From: Nemophila menziesii
Lineage: Eukaryota > Streptophyta > Magnoliopsida > Boraginales > Hydrophyllaceae
Assembly (NCBI GenBank): GCA_029959085.1
Contig: JARWIR010000017.1
Coordinates: 24,169,507 to 24,233,506 of the forward strand
Length of the DNA: 64,000 bases
Direction: 5' to 3'
Part shown: positions 49,661 to 60,218 of the stretch, piece after piece
Layout of the letters: each line of letters starts with the position of its first letter
Numbering within the stretch: position 1 is the first letter of the stretch
Translations under genes and position numbers: made by a program
The notes under the pieces: generated by a model
What the model was told of the DNA's origin: nothing
Seen by the model: only the letters and a program-made list of their open reading frames with translations
The model's database searches: none

Positions 49661-50582
49661 CGATTGCCAAATTAATGAAAAATACTAATTACCCAATTCG
49701 AATTAAATATTAAAATCCCAAAAGCAAAAACATAGAATAGAATAAATTGGGGATTAACCCATTAATGCGTTCTCAAGCACTATTTAAGTTTAGCTCATAA
49801 TTATTGAAAAGACAAAAACTAAAGACATAATTGGGTTCATAATGTTTTACAGAATAAAATAGAAGAACCTAATTACGGAGTTGAATTGGCTGAGAGTTGG
49901 AGATATAGTCAGTCTCCAGCTCTTGCTTCTTCTCTTCCTTTGCTCTAGCTTCCTCCGTGGTGTCTGACTCTTTTCTTTTCTTAAGCGTATGAATTGGTGT
50001 GTAAAAATGAGAGTTCAAAGCTTATTTATAATGTTAAAAACGGATTAGGGTTTTTCTTTAAGAATTAAGTGAAAATAAGAAAAGCCCAAATCCATAATTA
50101 AGCCCAAATCTCGTAACAGCTGCACCACCTCCACTAAAACAGCTCTAACCGGCTCCTTTCAACTCGGATTGACCTCATTTCAGTTGCTAAATTTCCGTAA
50201 CTCAATGGGAAACAATTTCTCTTCACAAGTTAGAGGCTAAATCCACTCTTAGAAGGCTCGAAATCATCAATCTTTGACCACTTTCCAGATTTGCAGCTTG
50301 AAATCATCAATTCTTTCAGGATATTTCTTCTTGCTTTGACTTCGTTACACGATCTTTGACTTTATTCTTGGCTTCCTCTCCTAGCTAGTATTCAAAACCT
50401 ACAACCTTTCACTCAAAACAAACCATATTACGCGCAAAAGTTTAATAAATGAAAAATATTAGAATTAAAAGAGGAAAATCGATTTATTGCATATTGACAC
50501 CAAAAGTCTATCTAAATAGTCGAATAAACACCAAGAATGATGTCTCCCAAGGGTATAAAATTAGAACATTTAGGGAGACATC
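49660..50582 (-). mobile_element. Gypsy-type LTR fragment, second copy
   Basis: It is collinear with 14330-15264, including the terminal inverted block gatgtctccc (50539-50548) and gggagacatc (50573-50582). The 3' portion of the LTR (minus orientation) is missing at the array junction. It lies next to a LINE fragment that it or a neighbour interrupted. Confidence 0.65.
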
Positions 50583-50910
50583 GGTGTTAAGAATAGTTCT
50601 TTCTACTTTGATAACCTTGAGGTAGTTCAAGGAATTAATCGAGGTGTAGGGATCGACTGGAGGATTCGACCATGATTTTGGAAGCATGGAGGTGGATAGG
50701 ACGATTTCCGGATTGGAAGATCACCCATGTTAAAAGGAAATTTAACGGTGTGGCTGACATCCCTGCTAAGTGTGCCAGGAATAATTTGGACATATCTGAT
50801 TGTCCTCGTAGTTCATTAGTAGAGTTTTTTACTAATATTAGTAGGATATATTCGAGATGTACCACTAAATGATCTTAGCTATGTGTTTTTAACAAAAAAA
50901 ATTTTATCAT
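50583..50910 (+). mobile_element. LINE RNase H C-terminal fragment
   Basis: FDNLEVVQGINRGVG, then WRWIGRFPDWKITHVKRKFN and GVADIPAKCARN form the end of a LINE RNase H domain. A stop follows at 50872 and an A-rich tail at about 50890-50905. Confidence 0.85.
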
Positions 50911-50997
50911 TTAAATTAGAATTATCTTATAATAAATAAAATAATAAATTTTGAAGATAAAAAAGTAAAAAATCGTTGATAAATAATTAAACATAGT

Positions 50998-51653
50998 TTA
51001 AGCGCAATTTTATGAATAACAGAGAAGAGGACATATTTGATAGACAATTTTTGAATCAAGAAGGACAATTTACGGAAAAAGATTGTGTGGAAAATGAGTT
51101 GGAATTGAAGAGACACCTGAACTCGGGTTCGCTCCATTTTGGGATATGTTGTCGGATACGGATTATGGTAAACCAAGATACTTTTGACATTAAATATAAG
51201 TACAACTCCTGGTCTGTCTTCTCCTCCGTGGTTCAAACCCAGATTTGGGTTTTGGTTATCTGGGAGGACTTGTGGTGTTCTACACTACGACAAGTCATGG
51301 TTAGCTCCGCTACCGTGACTAAGTACCTCCTGGTTCTTGGATTTTGTAAGTGTGGTGTTGGTGTTGGTCTTTTCACGGGGATTAGGAGAGGCGCGAGAGT
51401 TGTGCTTGATGATGGTTCACTTTGGAGGACTAATAACACTTGTGATCTACGAATGAATACGTGTTATATCTCGACGGCTAGTATAGCTTGCAATATCGGA
51501 TGGCTACAATGGAATAGGTGGGTGATAGGGGCTCCGATGAGTAGTCTGGAAATTGTCTTTATGTACATAGTGTTTCCTTCGATAATCACTGTAATAACTT
51601 AGTTTAAAAGTAATAAACGTGGATTTTCGACCAAAAAAAAAAAAAAAAAAAAT
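50998..51653 (+). mobile_element. Retro-inserted sequence of unknown content
   Basis: The 16-bp duplication aataattaaacatagt at 50982-50997 and 51654-51669, together with an A-tract of about 20 at 51632-51651, shows insertion by reverse transcription. The 656-bp body has a 196-codon frame (51012-51602) without any motif I recognise, and no LINE domain. It could be a processed transcript or a chimera of a LINE 3' UTR with something else. Confidence 0.75.
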
Positions 51654-51683
51654 AATAATTAAACATAGTACTCCTACCAAGGT

Positions 51684-51815
51684 TAAGGTAAAACTCATCT
51701 CTTCACCCACCCCACACAGCCGCCTCTCTTGCACAGATAATCGCCGCCACACGGTGATCATTCTCCACCATCATCAAAACAATGCTTGCTACGCTATCGA
51801 CAACAATAGATCATC
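51684..51815 (+). repeat. Left copy of a direct repeat flanking the F-box gene
   Basis: Shares about 130 bp of collinear similarity with 54096-54225, including ccattctccaccatcatca-like and ctacgcyatc words. It lies about 270 bp before the F-box start codon, so it probably belongs to that gene's 5' UTR or promoter. Confidence 0.7.
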
Positions 51816-52079
51816 GAAGAATTTAAGTTAAGGTAAAAAAACATTTTTTACCTAACCTCATCACTTTTACAATTGTTCAGATTTAAATATATGTTTAATT
51901 GCAATGGTCATAAATATGAAGATTAAATATCCATTTGTTAAGAATGAATAATGTTGAATTGAAGTTAAATTAATTAATTTGTTAAGAATCAATTGTGCCT
52001 TGGTTTTAACATTATGCAATGATGTTTCCATTGAGAAGGCCTTAATTTAAAATGCAGGTTAAATTGATCAAAAGTTTCC

Positions 52080-53442
52080 ATGGTTAAGGATCTTCAAAGA
52101 AAGCGGTATGAAGATGCAGATATGATAAGCAGTCTTCCTGAGAGTTTAAAAGATAGTATTTTAATGTGTATGTCAACACTAGATGCTGTTCGCACAAGTG
52201 TACTCTCAAGTAAATGGAGGGATAGGTGGTTGAAACTTCCACATCTTATATTTGATACTTGTATGTTCCAACAATCAATGACTAGCCAAGAACTTATAAG
52301 AGCTAAATTTGATAGGATGGTCTGTCATATTCTCCTTGAACATCCAGGGCCAGTCACCAAGATTATCCTCCACATTCCTCAGCTGAAGAGCTGCTCTTCG
52401 ATTGACAGCTTGATATATTATGCATCACGTTATGGGGTTGAGGAATTGTCTGTTAATGTGTCAGAGAATGCATGCTACAAATTACCATCATCATTGTTTT
52501 CCTCTACTACACAGTTAAGGATATTGGTTCTTCGCAATTGCTTTTTCAATACTCTTCCATCTACATTTACAGGATTTAACAAGTTGATAAAGCTGCAATT
52601 GGATATGCATATTTCATATAAAGTACTTGGATGTTTAATCTCCCTCTGCCCATTACTTGAGATATTGATGCTGGAATTGAGATTCGTACACTGTCAAGGG
52701 AACCTCGAAATTAATGCTCCTAAGCTAAGGTTTCTTGTTATATTAGGATTTTTTCCAAATCAAGGAAGATCATCAAATAATAATAAGCTTATTGATAGAC
52801 TCCCGACTCTTGAGTATTTGCACATGCATTATCATTCTATGAAAGTAAATGAATTTAAGTTATACTTTCCTTTAATGTAATTACTAAAATCCGTCATTTG
52901 GTTTTCTTCAAGTACTTTGCTGTAGGTGGGTCCCCAACCAAGTTTCCAACTTCTCTACTCCATCTAAAGGATGTTAAGTTAGAGTCAATTTGCTTAGATG
53001 AAGTGGACTTGTTCTCATATACTCTTTGCTTGATTAGAAGCTCACCCAACTTGAAGACACTCAATATTTCGGTGGGTAATTATGAAACTATATATATATA
53101 TTTTTTTTTTCCCTTCAAGAGATGGCTTATAATTAGTATTTGTATCTTTTCTCCTAGGTGCGAAAACCTGTGGTGGATGATGCCAATAGTGTTGTTGAAT
53201 ACCTAAAAAGGCAAGATTACTCAGACATGACATTAAATCATCTCGTGAAGGTGAATCTGCAGTGTATTAATGGCACCAAGTCTGAAATGGAACTTATTAA
53301 GATCTTGTTAGAAAAGTCACCAACTTTGAAGAAAATGATAATTAAGCGTAATACCAGTGCAACTCCTGACAAGGGATTAAATCTGGAGTTGATTAATTTT
53401 CAATTTGCATCACCAAATGCACAAGTCATTATTATGGATTGA
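52080..53442 (+). CDS. F-box/FBD/LRR protein, complete, three exons
   Basis: The exons are 52080-52844, 52913-53071 and 53158-53442, all phase 0 with GT-AG introns, giving 402 residues. The F-box is at residues about 14-50 (DMISSLPESLKDSILMCM, then RTSVLSSKWRDRWLKLP). Leucine-rich repeats of the plant F-box type follow (VEELSVNVSE, LRILVLRNCFF, LIKLQLDMH, LLEILMLELRF). The C-terminal FBD region (about 309-402) holds LVKVNLQCINGTKSEMELIK and LLEKSPTLKKMIIKR. Such proteins are substrate receptors of SCF ubiquitin ligases; the F-box would contact an ASK/SKP1 partner and the repeats would recognise the target, which is unknown. An alternative donor four bases further into the second intron would cause a stop, so the chosen junction is preferred. 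It is intact in a TE-dense, gene-fragment-rich neighbourhood. Confidence 0.93.
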
Positions 53443-53537
53443 GAAGAGAAGATCACCAAACATTATTATTTATTTTAATTTTCTTTAGTTATAATATTTC
53501 TATATTTTGCAAGGATAATTAGATGAGCTTTTATACT

Positions 53538-53656
53538 TTTTTTTTTTTTTGAATACATATAAGAGTCACTTTGGACTTGACTTTCAATAAGATTCAATCC
53601 CAGGTCCTCTTGGTATCTGCGGAGTACTCTAACCACTAGACCAACTATCGATCTTA
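53538..53656 (-). mobile_element. tRNA-derived SINE, type 1, second copy
   Basis: The duplication atgagcttttatact occurs at 53523-53537 and 53657-53671. On the minus strand there is a box-A-like tggtctagtggtta, a box-B-like gggattgaatc and a poly(A) tail. It inserted about 100 bp downstream of the F-box stop codon, possibly within its 3' UTR. Confidence 0.92.
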
Positions 53657-53671
53657 ATGAGCTTTTATACT

Positions 53672-54854
53672 TTCTGAAGCAATATTTATAAAGTAAATCA
53701 AAATTTAAGTTTTCAAGAAAGTTCCGCTGATCAATGAGGAGCCATACCCTGTGTTCCTTTACTTTTTCATCAAGGGCAGAACTTCACACTCCTCAACTCC
53801 TTTTTCATGGCTTAGGTTTAGGTTCTTCTATCAAGTCTTTGCGTTTTTTTGTGCTTTTGTATCAGCAGTCTTCTGAGTATATTGATCTCTTGGGTACTCT
53901 AAATGACCTTAGTAAGGGCTTCGAGTGTCCCTACAAAATTCGAGATACGAAAAGTGTTAATCAATTATGTGCTAATGGAACCATTAGTCACTTTGCTATT
54001 TCTTCTATTTTTCTTCTTTCCCATTTAGCTCAAAATTCTCCCAGTTTTAGCTCCCTGTAATCTCATAAATTCAAATCTCACTTAAACATAAATCCTTGAA
54101 CTCATCTCCTTACACTCACCTTGCCACCACCAAGCCGTTCTCCTGCACAAGAAAACCGCCGCTAGTCGGGGACCATTCTCCACCATCATCAACCCGGCTT
54201 GGCTACGCCATCAACAATCAAAGAACCCAACTCACCTTCCCACACTCTCCTGCACAAGAAAATCATGTCATTCAATATTGCTTGAAGCTTTTCTCTTCGG
54301 AAAAAAACAAGGATCAGGTTTCTATCGTGATTTTTTCGAGTTGATTGCACTATATGTCCCTGTATAATTGCATTAATTTCACCCTAGGTCCCTATATTTT
54401 ACAAAATAACCTAATATTGTACTAAGGGTTGACTTAAAATTGATTTATATAAAGTCTAGAGAGGCAAGGGAAAGTTTTAAAAAATTGCATGGTTTAGAAG
54501 GAAAAATAACTCATACACTTTTTAGCATTTTTTTCCTTTGTTATTAACTGTCGATTTGCTCAGGTTTTGATTTTTATTTGTAAAAGACTTCATTCTTAAT
54601 ATTAACATCTTCTAACTTTGCGTACTAGGAACAAAGTAAGGGACGCTTTTGTGCAGTGAGATGGGCTACTTCTATATTTGACACCGTAATTCGTTTATTA
54701 ATGTTGTTCTCACGAGTTGTTCAAAGATTAACCACCCGTTTCAATTTGTTTTTTTTAATGTTTTAGCTACTCTTGAATGTGTATGAGTGGGTCAGAGATT
54801 ACTAACATGTTTCAACAGGAAAAAAAAGAGACAGAACACGCAAACGGCGCTTAG
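53672..54854. other. Non-coding; right copy of the F-box-flanking repeat
   Basis: Bases 54096-54225 are the right copy of the direct repeat at 51684-51815. A 108-codon frame at 53734-54060 has no recognised motif. From about 54347 a tgcactatatgtccctgtata block looks like the terminus of another DNA element. No F-box sequence follows the right repeat. Confidence 0.45.
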
Positions 54855-55178
54855 AAATATATTAATGTGCTTATATGTATAATATTCTTCAATGATTTGA
54901 TTTATGATTTCTTGACAATTCTAAGCAAGAGGCTTACAGAAGTTGTTGTGTCTACAGTTTTGACTGTTTTACAAGGTAAGTAATGTAATTTAAGGAAAGT
55001 GATAGATTGTAGTTTTAATATTGTGTAATAATAATACTAATAGATCGTTTAACAAACAGCTTGTGGGATGAAATTAAGAGGCCATGATCCAACTGGAATG
55101 AAGGATTTTATTCAGAGTGTTCAGAGTAAAGTCAATGAGTTGAAAACCTCATATGAGGAGGGGCAAAGTGGTAAAAGG
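54855..55178 (+). pseudogene. Captured fragment of a NOM1/SGD1-type MIF4G protein
   Basis: Exon-like segment 54855-54975 ends DLIYDFLTILSKRLTEV and VVSTVLTVLQ. After a GT-AG intron (54976-55059) the next segment gives ACGMKLRGHDPTGMKDFIQS and VQSKVNELKTSYEEGQSGKR up to a GT at 55179. This corresponds to the MIF4G domain of the nucleolar protein NOM1 (SGD1 in yeast), involved in small-subunit ribosome assembly. The junction phase is preserved, which shows genomic rather than processed origin. Both ends stop abruptly. Confidence 0.75.
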
Positions 55179-56014
55179 GTGAGTATTCTTTGAATTCTCG
55201 ATGTTATCTTATAATTACGTCATTAACACCCCTTTGCATTAAACATTTAAACATTAAACTTAGGGAAAATGACCCAAAAAATCAAATAATAAATTTTTTA
55301 AGTCCAATTACCTCAATAAGAAAAATTCTACTCAATAACATCATCAACTGAATTATTTAATGAATTATTTGACTAAATTATCCCTCCTTATTCTATATAT
55401 TACAAACTATTTAAAATACCTCATTTCATTTCTCTCACTCTCTTATTTTCTCCACCGAATCTTCACTCTATTTCTCTTTTTCTCTCTTCTTCCTTCTTAT
55501 TTGCTTCTCCAACTTCCTTATTCCTTCACAGATATTAGATTTTCTTCATTCAATTGTTCCCAGCATACCCAATTGATTATGGGAGAGTATCCTTCACCCC
55601 TATTTGAGTCCCATCACCGCAAGAGGCCACCAGTGCAATGAGTTCCATCACTCAATAAGCTTTCAAATCCATTAAGGTTAGTTTTTGTGATTTTCCGATC
55701 AGATCTCCGGTCACCGGTCATTTGATTTTCGAGCTAATGGACTTATATTAATGTATAACTTATAAGAAGTTCGAATTTGTTTTTCAATTTCTCCTTTTTG
55801 ATGTATTTGATTTCTCTGATTCCGTTTATGAGTCTTTCACTGCTTATTATTTGTGCTGCTTAGTCTTTTTTCGTGCTCTTGATTTGTTTTTATTCAGTGA
55901 GAATTTGTGAGTTTTTTCATATATTTTCCAGTGTTTTTCCATCTCTGTTTTTACAATCTTTTATGAGATTTAAGACAGTAATGAGAATAAATTAGTTGAT
56001 TGAATTTATACATC

Positions 56015-56270
56015 TGATGGCTTTTTAAGAAGTTGATGGGATTTAGATATGTGATGGGTTTTAAGAAGCTGATGGGATTTAGACGTGTGATGGGAGTTAA
56101 GTTTGTTGATGGAACATCTGATGGGACTTAAGATAGTTAATGGGATTACATTAATTGATGGGATTTTAACCTTTTGATGATAGGATTTATACAATTTAAG
56201 GGATTTTAGATGTGAATTAGTATTCAGAAGGCTGATGGGGGTTAGGTTTGTTGATGAGGCTTAAGATAAA
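56015..56270 (+). repeat. TGATGGGA-rich degenerate repeat, block 1
   Basis: About a dozen copies of tgatggga or one-base variants occur at intervals of roughly 17-25 bp, often as tgatgggattta. It fills the space before the bL12m fragment. Confidence 0.8.
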
Positions 56271-56584
56271 GAGGCAACTTTGCCGAGGTGATCACTTTTG
56301 ATTCCCTCTTTTTCTCACTTTTGTTATAATGTTCAATACATTTATTGTGAATTGTGATTCCATAGGGCTTTGTTATAATGTTCAAAGTTCCTCATTTTCT
56401 GTAAATTTCATAAATGTTTTGTGCGCTAATTTGTTAAAAGTTTGGGTTCTTTTTAGTTGCAGAGATAAAGGTTAGTAGCTATGAAGCTTGTGACACGATT
56501 AAAATACTCTCCTCTCTACTACTCCTTGCGTGAAATAACAGGTCCCCTCTAAACACGTTTTTTCCAACCTGATTTTGTCCCTAG

Positions 56585-56868
56585 AGATCCGAAAGCAAAG
56601 CCAAAAAGATACAAATATCCACTTGTGTACGATCTTTATGGACCTAGGGCCCCACCATATGATAAGATCGTCCAGCTTGCTGAAAAAATCCAATCCCTTT
56701 CAGTTGAAGAGCGAATTCAAATTGGTCCAACACTTAGAGATAAGCTGAGTCATCCAAAGATGGAAGCTATTTCTGTAGAAGGTATGGAGTTAGGTGGCTC
56801 AGGAGGAGGAGCTAGTGGTGGATCAGTTAAGGTGGAGGAGAAGAAGGCTGAGAAAACAGCTTCAGTAA
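56585..56868 (+). pseudogene. Captured fragment of mitochondrial ribosomal protein bL12m
   Basis: After a ctag acceptor the frame reads DPKAKPKRYKYPLVYDLYGP, then KIVQLAEKIQSLSVEERIQI, LRDKLSHPKM and a Gly-rich hinge followed by KVEEKKAEKTAS, ending at a GT. This is the N-terminal arm and hinge of plant mitochondrial L7/L12-type ribosomal protein. The globular C-terminal domain that contacts elongation factors is missing. No stop lies within the fragment. Confidence 0.85.
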
Positions 56869-56974
56869 AGTTGACATGTTTTAACTAGAATCACACTTTT
56901 TAAACCATACTAAAAGTAATAATTTATTATGATATTCCCTTACACATTTTCTACTTATTTTTCGGTAATAATAG

Positions 56975-57345
56975 TTGGATGTAGCAGTACTTCAATTTCA
57001 AAATCAAAAGCTTATGCATAAATTAGAAGCTCAAAAAGTAGAGATAGTTGCTCTTGAGGAAAAATGTAGTGAGATGAGGAAGAAACAAAAGCCATATGAG
57101 TACAACTTGGAAGTGGTCAACAATTCTTGGGAAAAGGTATTATTATTATTATTATTATTCTTATTTATTCAATTTTCAAATTTTTTCTTTCTTATTCTCC
57201 ACTTTATTTTCTAATTGGTATTTTGATTTTCTATTTTTTTATTAGTTGGTTAGTGACTGAATTGCGTTCCATAACTATGAAGGAGGTGACACTACGTGGT
57301 TTAGATGTTCAAAATCAAGATAATGGAATATCTCCGATTCCGAGG
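56975..57345 (+). pseudogene. Captured two-exon fragment of a HUB2/BRE1-like E3 ligase
   Basis: Exon one (56975-57136, 54 codons) encodes LDVAVLQFQNQKLMHKLEAQ and EKCSEMRKKQKPYEYNLE up to NNSWEK, flanked by AG and GT. The intron is AT-rich, with an att trinucleotide run. Exon two (from 57246) reads LVSD and then, after a 1-nt loss, ELRSITMKEVTLRGLDVQNQ. This is the N-terminal coiled coil of plant HUB2 (BRE1-like), which helps ubiquitinate histone H2B. The RING finger is absent. Confidence 0.8.
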
Positions 57346-57604
57346 GGTAATGTTTCTTATATATTCTTTCATAAATGACCCTAAAGGAAAAAAGAAATAA
57401 TTAAAACAAAATCGGATATCTCTTATTTGATCTTTGGGAGCATCTCCTGAGTGGCGATATATTAATTGCGCTTTTTTAAATTATTTGGGGACCAATATGA
57501 AAAAATAGAGAAAGCAAAGGGATAAGTAATTATAAAAAGTGAACATTTTAATATATATCTTTCTATAACCTAGATAGGAAATTATATAATTTCGATTTAA
57601 TTTA

Positions 57605-57795
57605 GAGTAATGATATTTGTCACCCCGTTTCATGTCACCCTTTTATCACCCTTCTATATATATGTTCTGATTTCCTTGAATAAAAGATACAGAAAAATTA
57701 AATAGGATAGAGAAATCAATTCATTGGTACATGTAGGCATACACATAGGAGGTGATAAAAGGGTGATACAAAAAGAGTGACAAATATCATTACTC
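57605..57795 (-). mobile_element. Mutator-type MITE, family A, copy 2
   Basis: A 191-bp element with perfect 9-bp duplication tttaattta at 57596-57604 and 57796-57804. Its reverse complement is about 90 percent identical to 3842-4031, including the end gagtaatgatatttgtcac. It is nested in element II, so it is younger than that insertion. Confidence 0.95.
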
Positions 57796-57884
57796 TTTAA
57801 TTTATATAACTCACACGCCATTTAATGGCATTTAATGTCGTGTTTTCATTTTTTATTTTTTGTGTGTTTTCTTGGAGCTATATA

Positions 57885-58062
57885 GTTGATGGGATTAAGA
57901 GTGTGCATGGGATTTAGACGTCTCATTAGATTTAGACAGTTACTAGGATTATATTAGTTGATGGGATTTTGTAGTCTAATGGGACCCAGCCAGACGATGG
58001 GAGTTATACAGTTGATTGGATCAAGAATGTTAATGGGATTTATACGTCTCACTAGATTTAGC
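57885..58062 (+). repeat. TGATGGGA-rich degenerate repeat, block 2
   Basis: Roughly eight variants of tgatggga(tt) occur at similar spacing to block 1, directly before the CPSF100 fragment. Confidence 0.75.
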
Positions 58063-58065
58063 AAG

Positions 58066-58509
58066 GAAATATGGTAGTGGGACACTGTCTTTGGTTCCTC
58101 GTTCAACTACTGCTCCATATCGTAAAGCAATTCTTGTTGGTGATTTGAAAATGGCTGATTTTAAACAGTTTCTTGCAAGCAAAGGCATTAGGTACTTTCT
58201 TTGATTGTTTTTAAGGAATATTCTCTCTCTATATATGTATGTTACTTACAGTGTTTTCCCATGATTCTAGGTTGAATTTGCTGGTGGAGCCTTGAGATGT
58301 GGGGACTTTTTGACACTTTGCAAAGTTAGAGACTCCAACCAAAAGGTAAACCATGTAAAGTAAAATACAGAACTTTATGTGCAATTAAATAATTCAACTT
58401 TTGGTAAATAATGGTGTAGGGTGGGGGTTCTACCATTCAGCAAATCATTCTTGAAGGACCATTATCTGAGGAATATTACAAGATTATCGAATATCTCTAT
58501 GCACTTTAG
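58066..58509 (+). pseudogene. Captured C-terminal exons of CPSF100 (CPSF2)
   Basis: Three exon pieces: 58066-58191 (KYGSGTLSLVPRSTTAPYRK, ILVGDLKMADFKQFLASKG), 58271-58345 (VEFAGGALRCGDFLTLCKVR) and 58420-58509 (QQIILEGPLSEEYYKIIEYL, ending at TAG). The two introns have GT-AG borders. One base is missing at the first junction, so the frame is broken there. The text matches the C-terminus of the 100-kDa subunit of the cleavage and polyadenylation factor. The metallo-beta-lactamase part is absent. A stop replaces the usual FYLL-type ending. Confidence 0.88.
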
Positions 58510-58564
58510 GAATCATATCTTTAACTAATTTTAACTTTGTAACATTACAATATTCTCCTACATT

Positions 58565-58914
58565 TTAGTTGATGGGATTTATTTTTGTTATGGGATTATA
58601 TACGTTAGTTGATGGGATATAGTTTGTATTGGTGGGATTTTTTTTTGTCAAAATATTGGTGGAATTCAATACAACTTTGATGGGATTTATATGCGTCATG
58701 GGATTTTATACGTTAGTTGATGAGATATAGTTGTATTGGTGGGATTTTTTTTGTCAAAATATTAGTGGAATTCAATACAACTAGTGATGGGATTTATATG
58801 CGTAATGACAGGATTCGTCGGTGACGGGAATCGTCGGTGACGGAAATCGTGCTTGACGGGAATCGTCCTTGACGGGAATCGTCCTTGACGGGAATCGTCC
58901 TTGACGGGAATAGT
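58565..58914 (+). repeat. TGATGGGA block 3 and 16-bp TGACGGGA array
   Basis: Degenerate tgatgggattta units up to about 58800 are followed by about seven tandem copies of a 16-bp unit (cttgacgggaatcgtc) at 58805-58914. The array ends about 100 bp before the element's right terminus. Confidence 0.85.
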
Positions 58915-59259
58915 TCTTATGGTGTAAGGGTAAACATGTAATCTTATAATAGTAAGTTAATGGATGATTCTTTGGGGCAAGTATAATATTATTTTGATTT
59001 TTTGGGTCATTGACCCATAAATAAATAAACTTAGCATACTAAAAAGTAAAATCACAAATGATAAATACCGGAAAATTTCGCAGATTTAATACTGCACATG
59101 GTTTAAAAGAGTACAATATCATAACATAGGAAAATATAAAAAACGCAAAGCACATTTAATTGTATCTGGGACGGAATGATCAAAAACAGAAATACTAAAA
59201 TGACAATACATTTAAACTTGTCCAAACTCTCAACTCACATAAAAACAAAAATTAATCAC

Positions 59260-60029
59260 CTATAGCTTGTCCTCTAACTCAGCCAAAGGAGTCATCTGCT
59301 TGACTTCCAGCTTCCAATGGATCAGAAGACATCATATACCAATGATCAAACACACATTGTGGGAACGCCTGTCCCGAAGTAGTAGCTCTCAAAGCACTTG
59401 AAAATTCAAAAGACTCCACCACAAGAATATACGCCTTGATGTTATACAAGGGTGTTCCTTGCCTCTGCATCTCCTCAAACACGTGACCACGTTTCTAATT
59501 AAGAATACTATAAATACCTCCCAAAGCTTGCTCAGGTGCCTGAATCTCAACAAGATACCACTGAATCCTTAATTTCATTCAAATACTGAACTCCTTTACA
59601 CATATCAACAACCATGTTGGGTCCAGTAGTTTCAGGTCCAAAACACCAAATCTTCTTCGCAAGATCCTTATCCCATCCAAACTCTTGAGACAGAATCTGC
59701 CAACAAACCTTTGGATCATCACGTGGACCAATACGCCCATCATCAATTGCCTCAGCTAATCCCTCTTCCAAAGGTCTTGCCTCCTTATAGAGACAGTTAT
59801 GTTTGTTAGGAGACTTACTCATGACTGTACGTGAAGACTTCTCAAGAAAAGTCTCACATAACGAAACAACAGGATCAGATTTGATAATCTCAACACCTCC
59901 CATGAAACCATCTTGAAGATCCTTCAAACATATCTCAAGATGAAGCTCACCAGCTCCAACAATGATATGTTCACCAGACTCCTCAATCGAACAAACAACC
60001 ATAGGATCAGATTTCGCAAGTCTCTTCAT
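59260..60029 (-). pseudogene. Captured and twice-deleted eEF2 C-terminal region
   Basis: The minus strand starts [20 protein letters not shown] and continues with [26 protein letters not shown] and [19 protein letters not shown]. At KDSVV the sequence jumps to [17 protein letters not shown], losing a long internal part of domain IV. After LN there is a stop where Gln is expected, then [24 protein letters not shown] and DPLEAGSQ. A second jump leads to [13 protein letters not shown] and TAG at 59262-59260. The donor is elongation factor 2, which drives translocation on the ribosome. The G domain is absent and this copy cannot work. Both deletion junctions lie at short shared words. Confidence 0.93.
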
Positions 60030-60218
60030 AATGAGTGATGGGATTTATCCCGTCCCATCAATTTGATCTGATTCATACTTCTAAACATAACCCATCACTT
60101 TATAATCTTGATGTATTCTCAAGCCATTCCACCTCTATACCTAAATAATCAAAAGCATGTTTAGTAAGAATAATCCGAGACAATACTAAGAAAATATCGA
60201 TAATAAACAAAAAATTAT

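Larger units (their letters stand above)
55263..59016 (+). mobile_element. Gene-capturing MULE-like element (element II)
   Basis: The left end gggaaaatgacccaaaaaat and the reverse complement of the right end (gggtcaatgacccaaaaaat) are inverted repeats of about 30 bp. The flanking sequences ttaaactta (55254-55262) and ataaactta (59025-59033) match at 8 of 9, but the right one is 8 bp outside the symmetric end, so the exact boundary is uncertain. Inside, all in plus orientation and with introns kept, are parts of bL12m, a HUB2-like gene and CPSF100, separated by TGATGGGA-rich filler. A Mutator MITE (57605-57795) inserted later. There is no transposase. Confidence 0.75.

Noticed and set aside
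53734..54060. 108-codon frame after the F-box gene
   Set aside because: Ser/Leu/Phe-rich with no motif; not in a frame or position to be another exon of the F-box gene.
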